Both the position numbers and the translations under genes were made by a program. The notes under the pieces were generated by a model that was given only the letters and a program-made list of their open reading frames with translations, did no database searches and was not told the DNA's origin. This document shows positions 1-8,967 of a DNA stretch of 64,000 bases, in pieces. Source of the stretch: Helicobacter sp. (GTDB lineage Bacteria; Campylobacterota; Campylobacteria; Campylobacterales; Helicobacteraceae). How positions within the stretch are numbered: the first letter of the stretch is position 1; each line of letters starts with the position of its first letter. The stretch is from NCBI RefSeq assembly GCF_017502485.1, contig NZ_JAFVUX010000011.1, forward strand, positions 47,627-111,626, read 5' to 3'.

Positions 1-410
1 AGATTTATGAAAAGATTCTAAGCCTTGATATTTTTACACATTTAGATTTAGAAGCCTACTATAATGGCGACTCACATTTAAGCGATTTTAAAATCCAAGT
101 GATAAAAGATTCTAAGCATATAGGCATATACACGCCAGATTTCATCATCTTACAAAGACAGGATAAGAAAATCCATAAAATCCTAATTATAGAAGGCAAG
201 GGCGCACATTTACAAGAGAGTTTTAAGGATAAAAAAGCCTTTATGCAGGATTTTATCAAGGAAAATAATCAAAAATTTGGCTATGAGAAATTTGACTATC
301 TCTATTTACAAGATGATATACATAAAGGCGATGAGCTTAGAGCCACACTCATCAAGCATTGCAAAAAGTTTTTTACTAAAGATTCTAAGGAGAAATATAA
401 AGAGAAATAA
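1..410 (+). CDS. C-terminal end of a restriction nuclease/helicase (Res-like), 5' truncated by window
   Basis: The reading frame is open from the first bases (frame 3, no stop upstream) to the TAA at 408-410, so only the last ~135 residues are seen. They hold a PD-(D/E)XK nuclease signature: YTPDF near 130-145, then IIEGKG near 186-203, with the acidic residue and Lys spaced as in the C-terminal endonuclease domain of type III Res subunits and related helicase-nucleases. The next gene, 34 bp downstream on the same strand, is a DNA methyltransferase, which supports a restriction role. The nuclease-then-methyltransferase order is the reverse of the usual type III mod-res order. The helicase part is not visible, so the family is inferred from this domain and the neighbour. 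Confidence 0.6.
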   Translation, partial: IYEKILSLDIFTHLDLEAYYNGDSHLSDFKIQVIKDSKHIGIYTPDFIILQRQDKKIHKILIIEGKGAHLQESFKDKKAFMQDFIKENNQKFGYEKFDYLYLQDDIHKGDELRATLIKHCKKFFTKDSKEKYKEK

Positions 411-444
411 TGGCTAAGCTCAAAAACACACAAAAGGAAAATAA

Positions 445-2349
445 ATGAGAATCAAATATGTCCCCTATGAAAAGCCCCCTATACGCGGTCAAGCCATTTT
501 AGATAACTTCACACGCACACTCAAATACTCAGGCAATGACGCAGTCAATATCCGCTTAAATCGCGGTATGCCCCTGTATGAAATGCAAAAGCTAGAATCT
601 GTGCGTAATACTAATGAAGTTGTAGATTCTAAAAATATGCTTATCAAAGGTGAATGCTTAAGTGCCTGTGCATATCTCAAAGAGCAGGACATAAAAGTGG
701 ATTTAGTCTATATTGACCCGCCTTTTGCAAGTGGAGCAGACTACGCAAAGAAGGTGTATCTAAGACAGAATGCAAATGCAGATAAAGCACAATCTAGCAT
801 AGAAGTAGAAATGCCCCAAGAGTTTAAAAGCTTTGAGGAAAAAATGTATGGCGATATATGGAATAAGGAAGATTATCTCAACTGGATGTATGAAAATCTA
901 AAAGCTATTAAAGAAGTGATGAGTGAAAATGCAAGTATTTATGTGCATTTAGATTGGCATATCGGGCATTATGTAAAAATTTTGCTAGATGAGATTTTTG
1001 GAGAGTGGAATTTTAGGAATGAGATTGTGTGGTTTTATGGTGGAACTTCAAATTCACAAACTCAATTTGTTAGAAAGCACGATTGTATTTATTCTTATTC
1101 AAAAAGTGAAAGTTATATATTTAATTTTGATGAAGTTAGAATACCCTATGAAGATGAAAAGAAGTTTAAAAAGGATGAAAATGGTAAATGGTTTATGAAA
1201 TGGGACAGCACACGAGATTATTACCCTAAACAAGTTTTTAAAAATGATGAGTGGATTATTTTGGGTAAGGGGCAATATGATGTATGGACAGATATACCTT
1301 CTTTTTCAACTTCACACGGAGAGGAGTATAGAGCTTGGGACTACGCCACACAAAAACCCGAAGCCTTGCTAGAGCGGATTATTAAGGCGAGTTCTAATGA
1401 ATCTATGATTGTGGCAGACTTTTTTGGCGGCAGTGGAGTGAGTGCAGCAGTGGCACACAAGCTAGGACGCTACTTTATCCATTGCGATGTGGGGCTAAAC
1501 TCTATTCAAACAACACGCGATAGGCTAAAAGAGCTGAATGCAGAATTTGATATTTTAGAAGTTAAAGATGGCATAGAGCTTTTTAGAAATCCCGTGCAGA
1601 CAATGGAGAAACTCCCGCGTTTAATCACAGGCTTTCAGTATCTTAAATATTTAGATGAAAGCCTAGATTCTACTTATTTTCAAGGCTATATTGCCACTGC
1701 TAAAGAGGTTATCCCCTGTCATCTTCCTAACTTGCTAGATTCTAATCATAAAGTGCTTGATGTGCCTTATTTCAAAGAGATTTTACACTTTGGTGTAGGG
1801 AATCTAGAAGCACACACAAGGGGGATAAAAAAACTTAGAATCTATTATGTAGATATAGAAAATGAAAAAGAGCTTAGAGAAATGGCAGATGAGTATGAAT
1901 ATTTTAGGGGTGAGATTGAGTTTGTGCCTTTGAGTGAAGCTCTTGTAGAAGTGGTGGATAATGACTATGTGGAATATAGTATAGAGACAAGCAAGCAGGG
2001 CTTTAAAGTGGCAATCACAAAGTTTTTAAGCGACAGAGTGTGGCAAAAAATTGATGCCTATAATCAAAAGCGTGAGATTCAAGCAAAAAAGAAAAATAAA
2101 GAGTTTATACCAATCCTTTTAAGTGAAAATGGCTTAGAATGTATAGAGTATCTTAGCCTTGATTGTGAGAATGCAAGTGGAGTGTGGCATAGCAGCAGTG
2201 AGATTAAAATCAATAAAAACTCCCTTGTGATTAAAAATGGCGTGAAAACTAAGGATTTATGGAATGGCTATATAGAAAGCACAAAAAAGCCCCTGCGTCT
2301 TAAAGTGCGTAATATCTGCGGCGATGAGAGTGTGATAGATTTGCACTAA
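445..2349 (+). CDS. Site-specific DNA methyltransferase, beta class (Mod-like)
   Basis: 634 residues. Probably methylates adenine N6 (possibly cytosine N4) within a restriction-modification system. Motif IV is DPPF at residues 91-94 and the AdoMet-binding motif is DFFGGSG at about 325-331; this order (IV before I) defines the beta class. The ~230 residues between them hold the target-recognition region. A long C-terminal part (about 360-634) without an obvious catalytic motif is typical of Mod-like enzymes that need a partner. The ATG is preceded by an AAAAGGAAAAT ribosome-binding region. It follows the nuclease fragment by 34 bp, so the two are probably co-transcribed. No frameshift or repeat tract is seen. 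Specificity cannot be read from the sequence. Confidence 0.8.
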   Translation: MRIKYVPYEKPPIRGQAILDNFTRTLKYSGNDAVNIRLNRGMPLYEMQKLESVRNTNEVVDSKNMLIKGECLSACAYLKEQDIKVDLVYIDPPFASGADYAKKVYLRQNANADKAQSSIEVEMPQEFKSFEEKMYGDIWNKEDYLNWMYENLKAIKEVMSENASIYVHLDWHIGHYVKILLDEIFGEWNFRNEIVWFYGGTSNSQTQFVRKHDCIYSYSKSESYIFNFDEVRIPYEDEKKFKKDENGKWFMKWDSTRDYYPKQVFKNDEWIILGKGQYDVWTDIPSFSTSHGEEYRAWDYATQKPEALLERIIKASSNESMIVADFFGGSGVSAAVAHKLGRYFIHCDVGLNSIQTTRDRLKELNAEFDILEVKDGIELFRNPVQTMEKLPRLITGFQYLKYLDESLDSTYFQGYIATAKEVIPCHLPNLLDSNHKVLDVPYFKEILHFGVGNLEAHTRGIKKLRIYYVDIENEKELREMADEYEYFRGEIEFVPLSEALVEVVDNDYVEYSIETSKQGFKVAITKFLSDRVWQKIDAYNQKREIQAKKKNKEFIPILLSENGLECIEYLSLDCENASGVWHSSSEIKINKNSLVIKNGVKTKDLWNGYIESTKKPLRLKVRNICGDESVIDLH

Positions 2350-2367
2350 ATTATTTAAGGAGCAAAA

Positions 2368-2424
2368 ATGAGTAAAACAATTAACTTTGGTTTTATACAA
2401 TTAAGTCAGTGCATAGATGGTTGA
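2368..2424 (+). other. 18-codon ORF with good ribosome-binding site, probable gene remnant
   Basis: ATG at 2368 is preceded by AAGGAGC at 2357-2363 and opens an 18-codon frame ending in TGA at 2422-2424. It sits 18 bp after the methyltransferase stop. The strong Shine-Dalgarno followed at once by a stop suggests the 5' end of a gene whose body has been lost. It could also be a small translated ORF. I do not recognise the peptide. Confidence 0.3.
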
Positions 2425-2474
2425 AAATACATTGAAATCTCTTAGATATGAGACGACAAATGGGAGAAAATAAT

Positions 2475-2960
2475 ATGGAGATTATGTTTATAGCTCTTGT
2501 GATTATTGTTGCTATTTTTGTGTTTTATAAACCGCGCCGAGAGCGATCAAAGCTTCGAAACTATATGAGCAATACCTATCGAAATAAACAAAAGGGCGAT
2601 GAATATGAATTGCAGATTGGTAGATTATACCAACAACAAGGCTATAAAGTGTATTTTAAAGGCATCAATGAAGGCAAGCGCGATAATGGTGTTGATTTGA
2701 TTGCCTATAAAGGTAATGAAGTGGCACTGATTCAGTGCAAGAATTGGGAAAATACACAAGTAAAACAAGAGCATTTAAGAATATTTTTAGGAGATTGCAC
2801 CGCGTATTTGGAGAAGAATCGAAAGATTTTTGCTAAAAAGAATGTCAGTCGTGTATTTGTAACAAGCTGTAAAAACATAGATTATGGCGTGAAAAAATTT
2901 TTAGAAGAAAATAGTGTGGGATACAGAGTTATCCCCTATGATAAAGTAAGCTTACATTAA
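2475..2960 (+). CDS. Membrane-anchored Mrr-like restriction endonuclease domain protein
   Basis: 161 residues from the ATG at 2475, chosen because GGGAG at 2462-2466 lies at good spacing; the frame also has ATGs at 2448 and 2460. The N-terminus is one hydrophobic helix (MEIMFIALVIIVAIFVFY) followed by basic residues, so it should be an inner-membrane anchor with a cytoplasmic domain. That domain shows the Mrr_cat nuclease pattern: a GDEYE helix near 40, then DNGVDLIAY and IQCKNW (D...QxK) at about 73-92. This fold cleaves foreign or modified DNA. It lies just downstream of the methyltransferase and a gene remnant and may belong to that defence locus. The family call rests on the D-QxK core; substrate unknown. 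Confidence 0.6.
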   Translation: MEIMFIALVIIVAIFVFYKPRRERSKLRNYMSNTYRNKQKGDEYELQIGRLYQQQGYKVYFKGINEGKRDNGVDLIAYKGNEVALIQCKNWENTQVKQEHLRIFLGDCTAYLEKNRKIFAKKNVSRVFVTSCKNIDYGVKKFLEENSVGYRVIPYDKVSLH

Positions 2961-4070
2961 AAACTGCAAAGTACAAGAATGATATTTACATAAGACTGAT
3001 TTAAACGATCTTTTACAAATCAAAATATGCCAAATGAGTGATTATAGTGTCGATTGCTTCATATCAAGGATTGCTCAAAATATGTCCAATAGAAATTACT
3101 AGAGATAATTGGGAGATATTTTTAGATTGTCTAATTCTTTTTATGTTTGTAGATTTCTTGCATTTGCTCTTTTGCAATAGTGCATTCTTTCAGTTCTAGC
3201 AATTTTCACCTACCTAATAATTAAACTATAGTTGGTCAATGTTGCACCAAGGAGTGAAAATGAAAGCTTCTGCAGGGCAATTATGGTTCTCTAATATTAA
3301 CCAATAGATTTGGTGCGCGCGTGCTAGAGTTATAGAAAAATTACACTCCCTAAAAATTTCATTTTAGGCTTAATCTTAATTACCTTAATGCTTTTTGATA
3401 ATGGAGCTTGGAGACTAAAACACAAGGCAACAAGCACAGCAAGCTCTGAAATCTCTTGTATTTGGCTTAGAGAGTTTTTCGTAGATTAAATTAGAGCAAA
3501 AGAGCTAGAAGTACAACTGGTATTGATTGTAAAATTTGGCACAATGAATTTAGCACCATGCTACTAGAGCTCTACATAGCACTCAAACTTTGTTTGCAAG
3601 ATAGAAGCACAACAATCAAAAGTCGCTTGTGAAGATTGATGCAGATATAATTAAGCAACAATCCGCGCACTAAGATTGAATCGCCTTTAGAGGTACAACA
3701 ACAGGTAAAAACTGCTTTAAATTATGAAATTAATATAGTGCGTTAGATGTTATTGTTACACTAAAGAATGAATGGTTGAATTATTTTGCTGTGGGCAATG
3801 GCTGTGGATATAGGATTTAACAGGACTTGATATGATATGATGGTATTGCAGAATGACTACAACAACATTCGTGTATTTATTGAGTAAAATCGCTTAAAAG
3901 GTATTTTGCAATTAGCGACAGGAAGCGTATAATGGTGTACAAGGAATATTACGACTATAAGATCTGAGAGTTATTGACATAGGGTTTTATATGAGAGCAG
4001 ATTAATTTCTGTATTCAGCTCCTTTTTAACTGCACTTTGTTTATATTGCCATAAACTTTAAAGGTTCCTT
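2961..4070 (+). other. 1.1-kb stretch of decayed coding DNA
   Basis: No intact gene is visible on either strand. An AAGGAG followed by ATG at 3260 opens only 15 codons before TAG. Further on, protein-like segments appear in changing frames broken by stops: a hydrophobic stretch near 3530-3610, a charged stretch near 3690-3750, and another near 3850-3920. This is what an old pseudogene or eroded genomic-island content looks like. I could not identify the ancestral gene. On the minus strand near 3150-3210 there is a short coiled-coil-like stretch that is also interrupted. Confidence 0.5.
4042..4047 (+). promoter_or_regulatory. Candidate -10 box for the DUF1561 gene
   Basis: TATATT lies 23 bp upstream of the ATG at 4071, after an AT-rich stretch. 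AAGG at 4061-4064 is the likely ribosome-binding site. A clear -35 box is not needed in Helicobacter sigma-80 promoters. Match only; no experimental support. Confidence 0.35.
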
Positions 4071-6083
4071 ATGTACATTGTCTTTGTTTTGGCTCTACCC
4101 CTTCTGCTCTGCGCCAAGCCCTTTAGCCCCAAGCAAACTCTAGCACAAACGCCGCAAGATACCCCTATACGCGTGCTAACGCAAGATGGTCGCTCTCTAT
4201 GCTACACCCCTACATTTTCACACGGCACAAGCTATATCGCTCTCTCAAGCTGCCAAGGTGCAATGCAAGCGCGCTATGATGTGTTTAGTCGCCTAGCCTA
4301 TCGCATTAACGACACTTGGCTGTGTATCACTGCGCCAGATTCTGTGGTAGAAAGAAAGCGTGATAAAGATTATCTACATTTATCGCCTTGTGTTATCAAT
4401 CTTCCAAGCCAGCAGTGGCAGCTAAAAGACAATCGCTTCTACTCTCTTGATGGCATTTATAGCATACAAGATAATGGAAGCTATTTGTATGCAACGCATG
4501 TCTTTGCAGGAGAACTCTACACTCATAGGCTTGAACGCTCTATGCAAAAGTGGGCAAGCACCATAGCCACTCCGGCAAATCTCACTATCCAAAGTGCTAT
4601 TTCTTGGAGCGTGAGTTATAAAGAAGGGCAAGATCGGTATTTCTTAACCAATAACCAATCGCAGAAAAACACTGCATTTCTCTACTACAATCTTTTAAGT
4701 GGGCATATTGCAAACTATGATGAGAGCAATGGGAGACTTTATTGTATGTATTCTAGCACAGGTAAGCAAGCGTGGGACTGGGTCGCTTGGGGACTATGCA
4801 CAGACGCACTCCCACCTAAGGAAAATAGAGCATTTTTCAAGCCTATCCCTATTGATGATAAGCACTTTGCCTTTTTGGATAAAGATGGCAATATTTTGCG
4901 ACTTACACGCTATGGAATTCATTGGGGTGTGCCCTATGTTGCTAGCAAGGAATATGCTAGCAATGATGTGCAAAATAGCCCAACTTCTGCCTTTGAGTTA
5001 GATTACGCTACGCAGGAGTGGCTGCGCTTTATTAGCGCAAACATTGGGGAAAATCTCCACACTTGCCCAGCACCCGGACACAAACACAACCCCCTACAAT
5101 CATCAAAAAAAATTTTACAAGTCGCACCTATCTCACCGCCATTGCCACTACGCAGCCTGCTTACGGCAATACTGCCAATACAGCAGGTAGAATCTAAAGC
5201 TCATGCCAATCCCTTGCACACACCACATTCTCCACCTTTGCGAAGTGGCTCTCCAGCCCTGCCTGCTTACTTTAGGTTAAATGAAGCTTGGATAGCACGC
5301 TTGTGGCACATCAACATTAGCACAGATTCTTCTAGGACAAGCATCGGAATCTGCGGAACCTGTCTTTTGCAAGCTTATCAGGCAATTGCCGAGCTTTTAG
5401 AGGCGCACGCTCATCCGCGCGGAAGCGGTGGATATTTCTTCGATACAGGAGAGAGGACAAATCCCTTTGCCAGCTTTTATGCAAGGAATTCACTCTTACA
5501 CGATACTCTGCAAGATATTTTATCCTACTATGATAGCCCTGCAGGTAGCCATATAGAGTGTTTTCAGCGTGGGATGGGCAGAGTATTAGCAAGTAGTATT
5601 TCTATGCTCCCGCAATATGAGTGGAACATACTAGGACAAAGCACGGAAGAGAGCGAGATGCACGCGCTACTTCAAAGGGTTTTAGAGCGACCTGTGGGCA
5701 GTGTATTTCTCTTCACGCTCGTGCGACTAGATCCTGTACGAGGCAGAAGCGTTGGACACGCAGTCGCAGTACTAAGACTAAGTGATGGCGTGGTGATTAT
5801 CCCAGCAAATGCCCCAAGCGTTAGCCTAGAATCTTTCCGTGCAAGAGTGCAAGCTGTGCAAACTCCAGCAGATATGATAGAGCGGCTTACGCGCTTTGGT
5901 GGGCGGTATTTGGAGCTAATAGGACTAGGCGTGCTAGAAGTCTCAAGGGCGCATAGCAATCCCTTTGAGGCGATTGTTTCACTTTATAATTGCAGTGGAG
6001 AGGGGGAAGATAGGCGTGGCAACGCCTTACTGCCTTTACCAGAACTCTTAAATGAGTGCATTAGCGGTCGATGTGTGTGGTAG
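4071..6083 (+). CDS. Secreted DUF1561-family protein (PF07598-like, virulence-modifying type)
   Basis: 670 residues. A signal peptide (MYIVFVLALPLLLCA) predicts export. The N-terminal ~330 residues carry repeated Q/W lectin-like segments (NDTWLCITAP, PSQQWQLKD, GRLYCMYSS, WDWVAWGLC), consistent with the ricin-B-like carbohydrate-binding part known in this family. A linker of low complexity (about 340-400) follows. The C-terminal domain (about 420-670) has conserved-looking blocks: CGTCLLQAYQ (C428, C431), GGYFFDTGERTNPF, SMLPQYEW, VGHAVAVLR (H563), IIPANAP (N580) and CSGEGEDRRG. As I recall, the family occurs in pathogenic Leptospira, some Bartonella and some Helicobacter; Leptospira members are described as secreted cytotoxic proteins with DNase activity. 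Whether this one shares that activity is inference. A small exported protein follows 65 bp after the stop. Confidence 0.8.
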   Translation: MYIVFVLALPLLLCAKPFSPKQTLAQTPQDTPIRVLTQDGRSLCYTPTFSHGTSYIALSSCQGAMQARYDVFSRLAYRINDTWLCITAPDSVVERKRDKDYLHLSPCVINLPSQQWQLKDNRFYSLDGIYSIQDNGSYLYATHVFAGELYTHRLERSMQKWASTIATPANLTIQSAISWSVSYKEGQDRYFLTNNQSQKNTAFLYYNLLSGHIANYDESNGRLYCMYSSTGKQAWDWVAWGLCTDALPPKENRAFFKPIPIDDKHFAFLDKDGNILRLTRYGIHWGVPYVASKEYASNDVQNSPTSAFELDYATQEWLRFISANIGENLHTCPAPGHKHNPLQSSKKILQVAPISPPLPLRSLLTAILPIQQVESKAHANPLHTPHSPPLRSGSPALPAYFRLNEAWIARLWHINISTDSSRTSIGICGTCLLQAYQAIAELLEAHAHPRGSGGYFFDTGERTNPFASFYARNSLLHDTLQDILSYYDSPAGSHIECFQRGMGRVLASSISMLPQYEWNILGQSTEESEMHALLQRVLERPVGSVFLFTLVRLDPVRGRSVGHAVAVLRLSDGVVIIPANAPSVSLESFRARVQAVQTPADMIERLTRFGGRYLELIGLGVLEVSRAHSNPFEAIVSLYNCSGEGEDRRGNALLPLPELLNECISGRCVW

Positions 6084-6154
6084 TATTTAGGGAGCTAGAT
6101 TCTAGCTTGCGCATTTAGATTCTCTTGATATGCTGATAGCAAGAAGGAGTGAGT

Positions 6155-6574
6155 ATGAAGCTTTTGCCAATGGTATTTATGATAGCGTGTGTAGTGGGTC
6201 TAGCTAGTGAGCTACTCCTCAAGCCTCCGCTCCACCCTATGGACTATCATAAGTTCTCCCAAACACTAAGCGGCGATCCCAAGCAGGATATGCCAAGGAT
6301 CGCAGGGCTAATTGCGCGCAATCTCTCTGCTTGCTATGTGCGCGCCCACACCCTAGCTGGCAACGCACAAGAGAACCTAAAGCGTGTGAAAATGGGCTGC
6401 GAGATAGAAGCCTACAATATGGCAAATGTGCCAATCCATAGGCACTATGCTATGCGTGGTGAGCTATTAGAGCACGATGAGATACAAGCGCGCAAGGAGC
6501 AGTTTTTCACCAAGTATAAAGCACGCATTTATGAGAGTGCTAATGAGCTTACAGAGCTAGAGCTTGGGCTATAG
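6155..6574 (+). CDS. Small exported protein of unknown function downstream of DUF1561 gene
   Basis: 139 residues from ATG 6155, which has AGGAG at 6145-6149; an in-frame GTG at 6149 overlaps that site and is less likely. The first ~20 residues (MKLLPMVFMIACVVGLASE) form a signal peptide or anchor, and the rest is hydrophilic and helical with two cysteines. I do not recognise a family. It lies 71 bp after the DUF1561 stop on the same strand and may be co-transcribed, so it could be an accessory or immunity-like partner, but nothing in the sequence proves this. Confidence 0.55.
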   Translation: MKLLPMVFMIACVVGLASELLLKPPLHPMDYHKFSQTLSGDPKQDMPRIAGLIARNLSACYVRAHTLAGNAQENLKRVKMGCEIEAYNMANVPIHRHYAMRGELLEHDEIQARKEQFFTKYKARIYESANELTELELGL

Positions 6575-6639
6575 GCAATTCTCAAAATAGGACAGATTTT
6601 GCTAAAATCACGCTCCTACAAATTTATGGGGAGTGCAAG

Positions 6640-7366
6640 ATGGGCAAAAGTACGACACCAAGCCTAGAAAAGCCAATGCCCAAAAAGCAAAGTCTAGAGC
6701 AAGGCAACAATAATCTCTAGACTTCTTGCTTGATCTATGGGTCTTAGGCTTTAATCTCTATACTACCACAAAAGTACAGAAGCCTGTGGATATGAAGACT
6801 AGAGAAGATCAAGTCGCTTGCAGTAGTGATTGCAGTGTGATTCTAGTCTCTAGGGCTTGCAGCAGAGCAAGTGGGAGTCTTATCATTAAAGCTGTTTCCT
6901 GCGTAAGACAAATATTTTAGGCAGTGGTGGGTGCTTGTGTCAGTCGCGCTTGTCAAGCTTACAGGCTTTAGTAGTGTTGATGCGGTATTTGCATGTAGCA
7001 TTGGGCTGTAATGTGGGGCATTCTATCCTGTCTTTGGACTATTGAGAAATGATGTGCTAGTACTGCTTGATCACACGCTAAAAATAAATGAGAAGCAAGC
7101 AGCGATTAAAGCGATTTTAGATTCTACCAAGGAGATTAGGAGCTACCACGATTTAAAGGCATGCCAAAGTGGTGGGCTGCACTTTGTGGAAGTGCATTTG
7201 GAGTTTAGTCCAGAGATTTTGCTAAAGGACGCGCACGCTGTGGCAGGACTCTATCGAGTAGCAAATCAAAAGCCTGCAAAATAGCTAACAAGCGATCACG
7301 CACCTTGACGCCTATGAAGAATAGGCGCATAAGCTAGCAGAGCTACTGGAATCTAGCATACTATAA
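6640..7366 (+). pseudogene. Cation diffusion facilitator (CDF) efflux transporter, pseudogene
   Basis: Pieces of one CDF metal-efflux protein appear in order but in several frames. ATG 6640 opens a 26-codon frame ending in TAG. Near 6726-6785 the segment LDLWVLGFNLYTTTKVQKP resembles transmembrane helix 2. Near 6923-7009 comes WWVLVSVALVKLTGFSSVDA, ending in a stop, then the cytoplasmic domain (7042-7284: HTLKINEKQAAIKAILD, GGLHFVEVHLEFSPEILL). A last frame, broken by one TAG, reads ITHLDAYEE near 7295-7320 and ends at 7364-7366. The central helices (about 6790-6920) are missing or unreadable. Intact homologues export Zn/Fe/Cd. The gene is clearly dead here. Confidence 0.75.
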
Positions 7367-7399
7367 TGCCACTGATTCCACGCACTAACACGATAGAGA

Positions 7400-7771
7400 C
7401 TATACAGATTCTGCTTTGACAAAATGCAAGGAGAGAGAATTCACGCAATGGCGCGTGTTTTTCTCCGTGAGGCCTTCACCGATAAATATATGCCCCAAAT
7501 GCCCCTTGCAGCTAGCACAAAGAATCTCTACACGCTTGCCATCGCTATCAAGCTCTTTGGCAATAGCTCCTTGTATCTCATCATCAAAACTCGCCCACCC
7601 ACAGTGACTTGGAAACTTGTCTTTAGAGTTATAGAGCGCAGCACCACACTGGCGACAGATATATATACCATTTTCAAAATGATCAGTATAGATTCCGCTA
7701 AATGGTGGCTCAGTGGCTTTATCAATGATGATTGCACGCTCTTTGTCATTAAGTGGTGGCATTGTAGGCAT
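7400..7771 (-). CDS. msrB: Peptide-methionine (R)-S-oxide reductase MsrB
   Basis: 123 residues, the size of a stand-alone MsrB. It reduces methionine-R-sulfoxide in proteins and helps survival of oxidative stress. Seen: two zinc-binding CxxC pairs (CRQCG near 38-42 and [12 protein letters not shown] near 85-96), the SHCGWASF block near 56-63, and the catalytic-cysteine block RHCVNSLSL near 107-115. No export signal, so cytoplasmic. No msrA is fused or adjacent, unlike the MsrAB fusion in H. pylori. It stands alone between a pseudogene and the fabD group. Confidence 0.9.
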   Translation of the reverse strand: MPTMPPLNDKERAIIIDKATEPPFSGIYTDHFENGIYICRQCGAALYNSKDKFPSHCGWASFDDEIQGAIAKELDSDGKRVEILCASCKGHLGHIFIGEGLTEKNTRHCVNSLSLHFVKAESV

Positions 7772-7801
7772 ACGCGCTCCTTATTCAAAATATATGGTTT
7801 G

Positions 7802-8272
7802 CTAAAATAGTGAACTTGAGAGATTGAAGCTCAAAAGTGTAGGATAAGTTTTACTAAGCTTTTGGCAAATCTGCGAGCTTGGCACAGGCTGGACTCTCAC
7901 TTGCAAGCTTTGGGCGGTAATGTCAATCATCACGCAGTTATTGGCTACATCTTGCACACCATCTTTCCCAAGTCGCACACCATTGCCCTGAGCCACCCAG
8001 CGAGTAGGAGATAGCCCAGTAGTTTGCATAATGAAAGCGCCATCAAGGGGTCTTGCGCTTAGATCCTGCGTGAGTGCTGCTACTTGCACGGAGCTAATGA
8101 CTGCTTGTATATCGCTATTTACTGCCGCATAGAGTGCATCTGTACGCGTGGCGACAAGCTTTGGGATCGCAACTGCTGCCAATATCCCAACCACAGCTAT
8201 CACAAACACAAGTTCAATCAAACTAAATCCACCGCTCACCCTAAGCTTTGGCGCGTGGATTCTAGCGCGCAT
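7802..8272 (-). CDS. Type IV pilin/pseudopilin-like protein
   Basis: 156 residues with a class III prepilin signal: a 15-residue leader ending in GG, then FSLIELVFVIAVVGILAAVA, where the mature protein would start at Phe and carry the canonical Glu at +5. A globular periplasmic domain with two cysteines follows. Such proteins are processed by a prepilin peptidase and assemble into type II secretion or type IV pilus-like fibres. No other pilus or secretion genes lie in the window. Its start overlaps the mtnN stop by one base (TAATG), so it is read as the last gene of fabD-mtnN. Exact role unknown. Confidence 0.75.
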   Translation of the reverse strand: MRARIHAPKLRVSGGFSLIELVFVIAVVGILAAVAIPKLVATRTDALYAAVNSDIQAVISSVQVAALTQDLSARPLDGAFIMQTTGLSPTRWVAQGNGVRLGKDGVQDVANNCVMIDITAQSLQVRVQPVPSSQICQKLSKTYPTLLSFNLSSSLF

Positions 8273-8967
8273 TACACAAGCCTATCGACCATCTTTTTGA
8301 CAAAATCTGCGCCAATCTTAGCCGAAGACTCCAAGAACTCATCAAAGCTCACATCAGCACTCCCATCGGCATTATCACTAATAGAGCGCAAAATACAATA
8401 CGGCACTTTAAAGCTATCGCACACCACTGCCACACTCGCCCCCTCCATCTCCACTGCCGCTGCGCCAAAGTTATCGACAATCCACTGCTTTTTCTCTTTG
8501 TTGTGGATAAAGACATCGCCTGAAGCGATTATGCCCTCTTTTAGCGTGATATTAGATTCTAGAGCCACTTGCCTAGCGATGGCATTTAGATTCTCATCAG
8601 TCTCGATAAATACCCGACTCTCTGGAATGAAGCCTAACGGGTGTCCAAACGCGCTAATATCCACATCATGCTGACATAGTTTAGTCCCAAGTAGCAAGTC
8701 CCCCACTGCTAAATCTTCCCGCAAACCTCCAGCCACCCCACAGAAAATGACCGCATCACAACCATAGCGCAAAATCATCGAGCTAGCCGTGATAGCAGCA
8801 TGCACCTTGCCAATCTTGCTATAAGCGATATGTATCTCTGCGCCTTTATATAGGCTATGGTAGAACGAATTGTTTCCTGTGGCTGTGAAGCGATTCGTCG
8901 AGAAAGCCTTTACAAGTGGCGTGATTTCTTCTTCCATTGCCCCTATAATGCCTATTTTTTTCATCAC
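8272..8967 (-). CDS. mtnN: MTA/SAH (aminodeoxyfutalosine) nucleosidase
   Basis: 231 residues, normal size. The start IGIIGAMEEEI and the blocks FCGVAGGL and EMEGASVAVVCD with the catalytic aspartate region ISDNADG are typical of 5'-methylthioadenosine/S-adenosylhomocysteine nucleosidase. In Helicobacter the enzyme also hydrolyses 6-amino-6-deoxyfutalosine in menaquinone synthesis (MqnB), so it serves methyl-group recycling, autoinducer chemistry and respiration. It overlaps fabD by 4 bp; the same pair is adjacent in H. pylori as I recall. Confidence 0.93.
   Translation of the reverse strand: MMKKIGIIGAMEEEITPLVKAFSTNRFTATGNNSFYHSLYKGAEIHIAYSKIGKVHAAITASSMILRYGCDAVIFCGVAGGLREDLAVGDLLLGTKLCQHDVDISAFGHPLGFIPESRVFIETDENLNAIARQVALESNITLKEGIIASGDVFIHNKEKKQWIVDNFGAAAVEMEGASVAVVCDSFKVPYCILRSISDNADGSADVSFDEFLESSAKIGADFVKKMVDRLV

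Noticed and set aside
6726..6920. 64-residue ORF as a separate small gene
   Set aside because: Its beginning matches a CDF transporter helix and the rest is out of frame, so it is part of the pseudogene.
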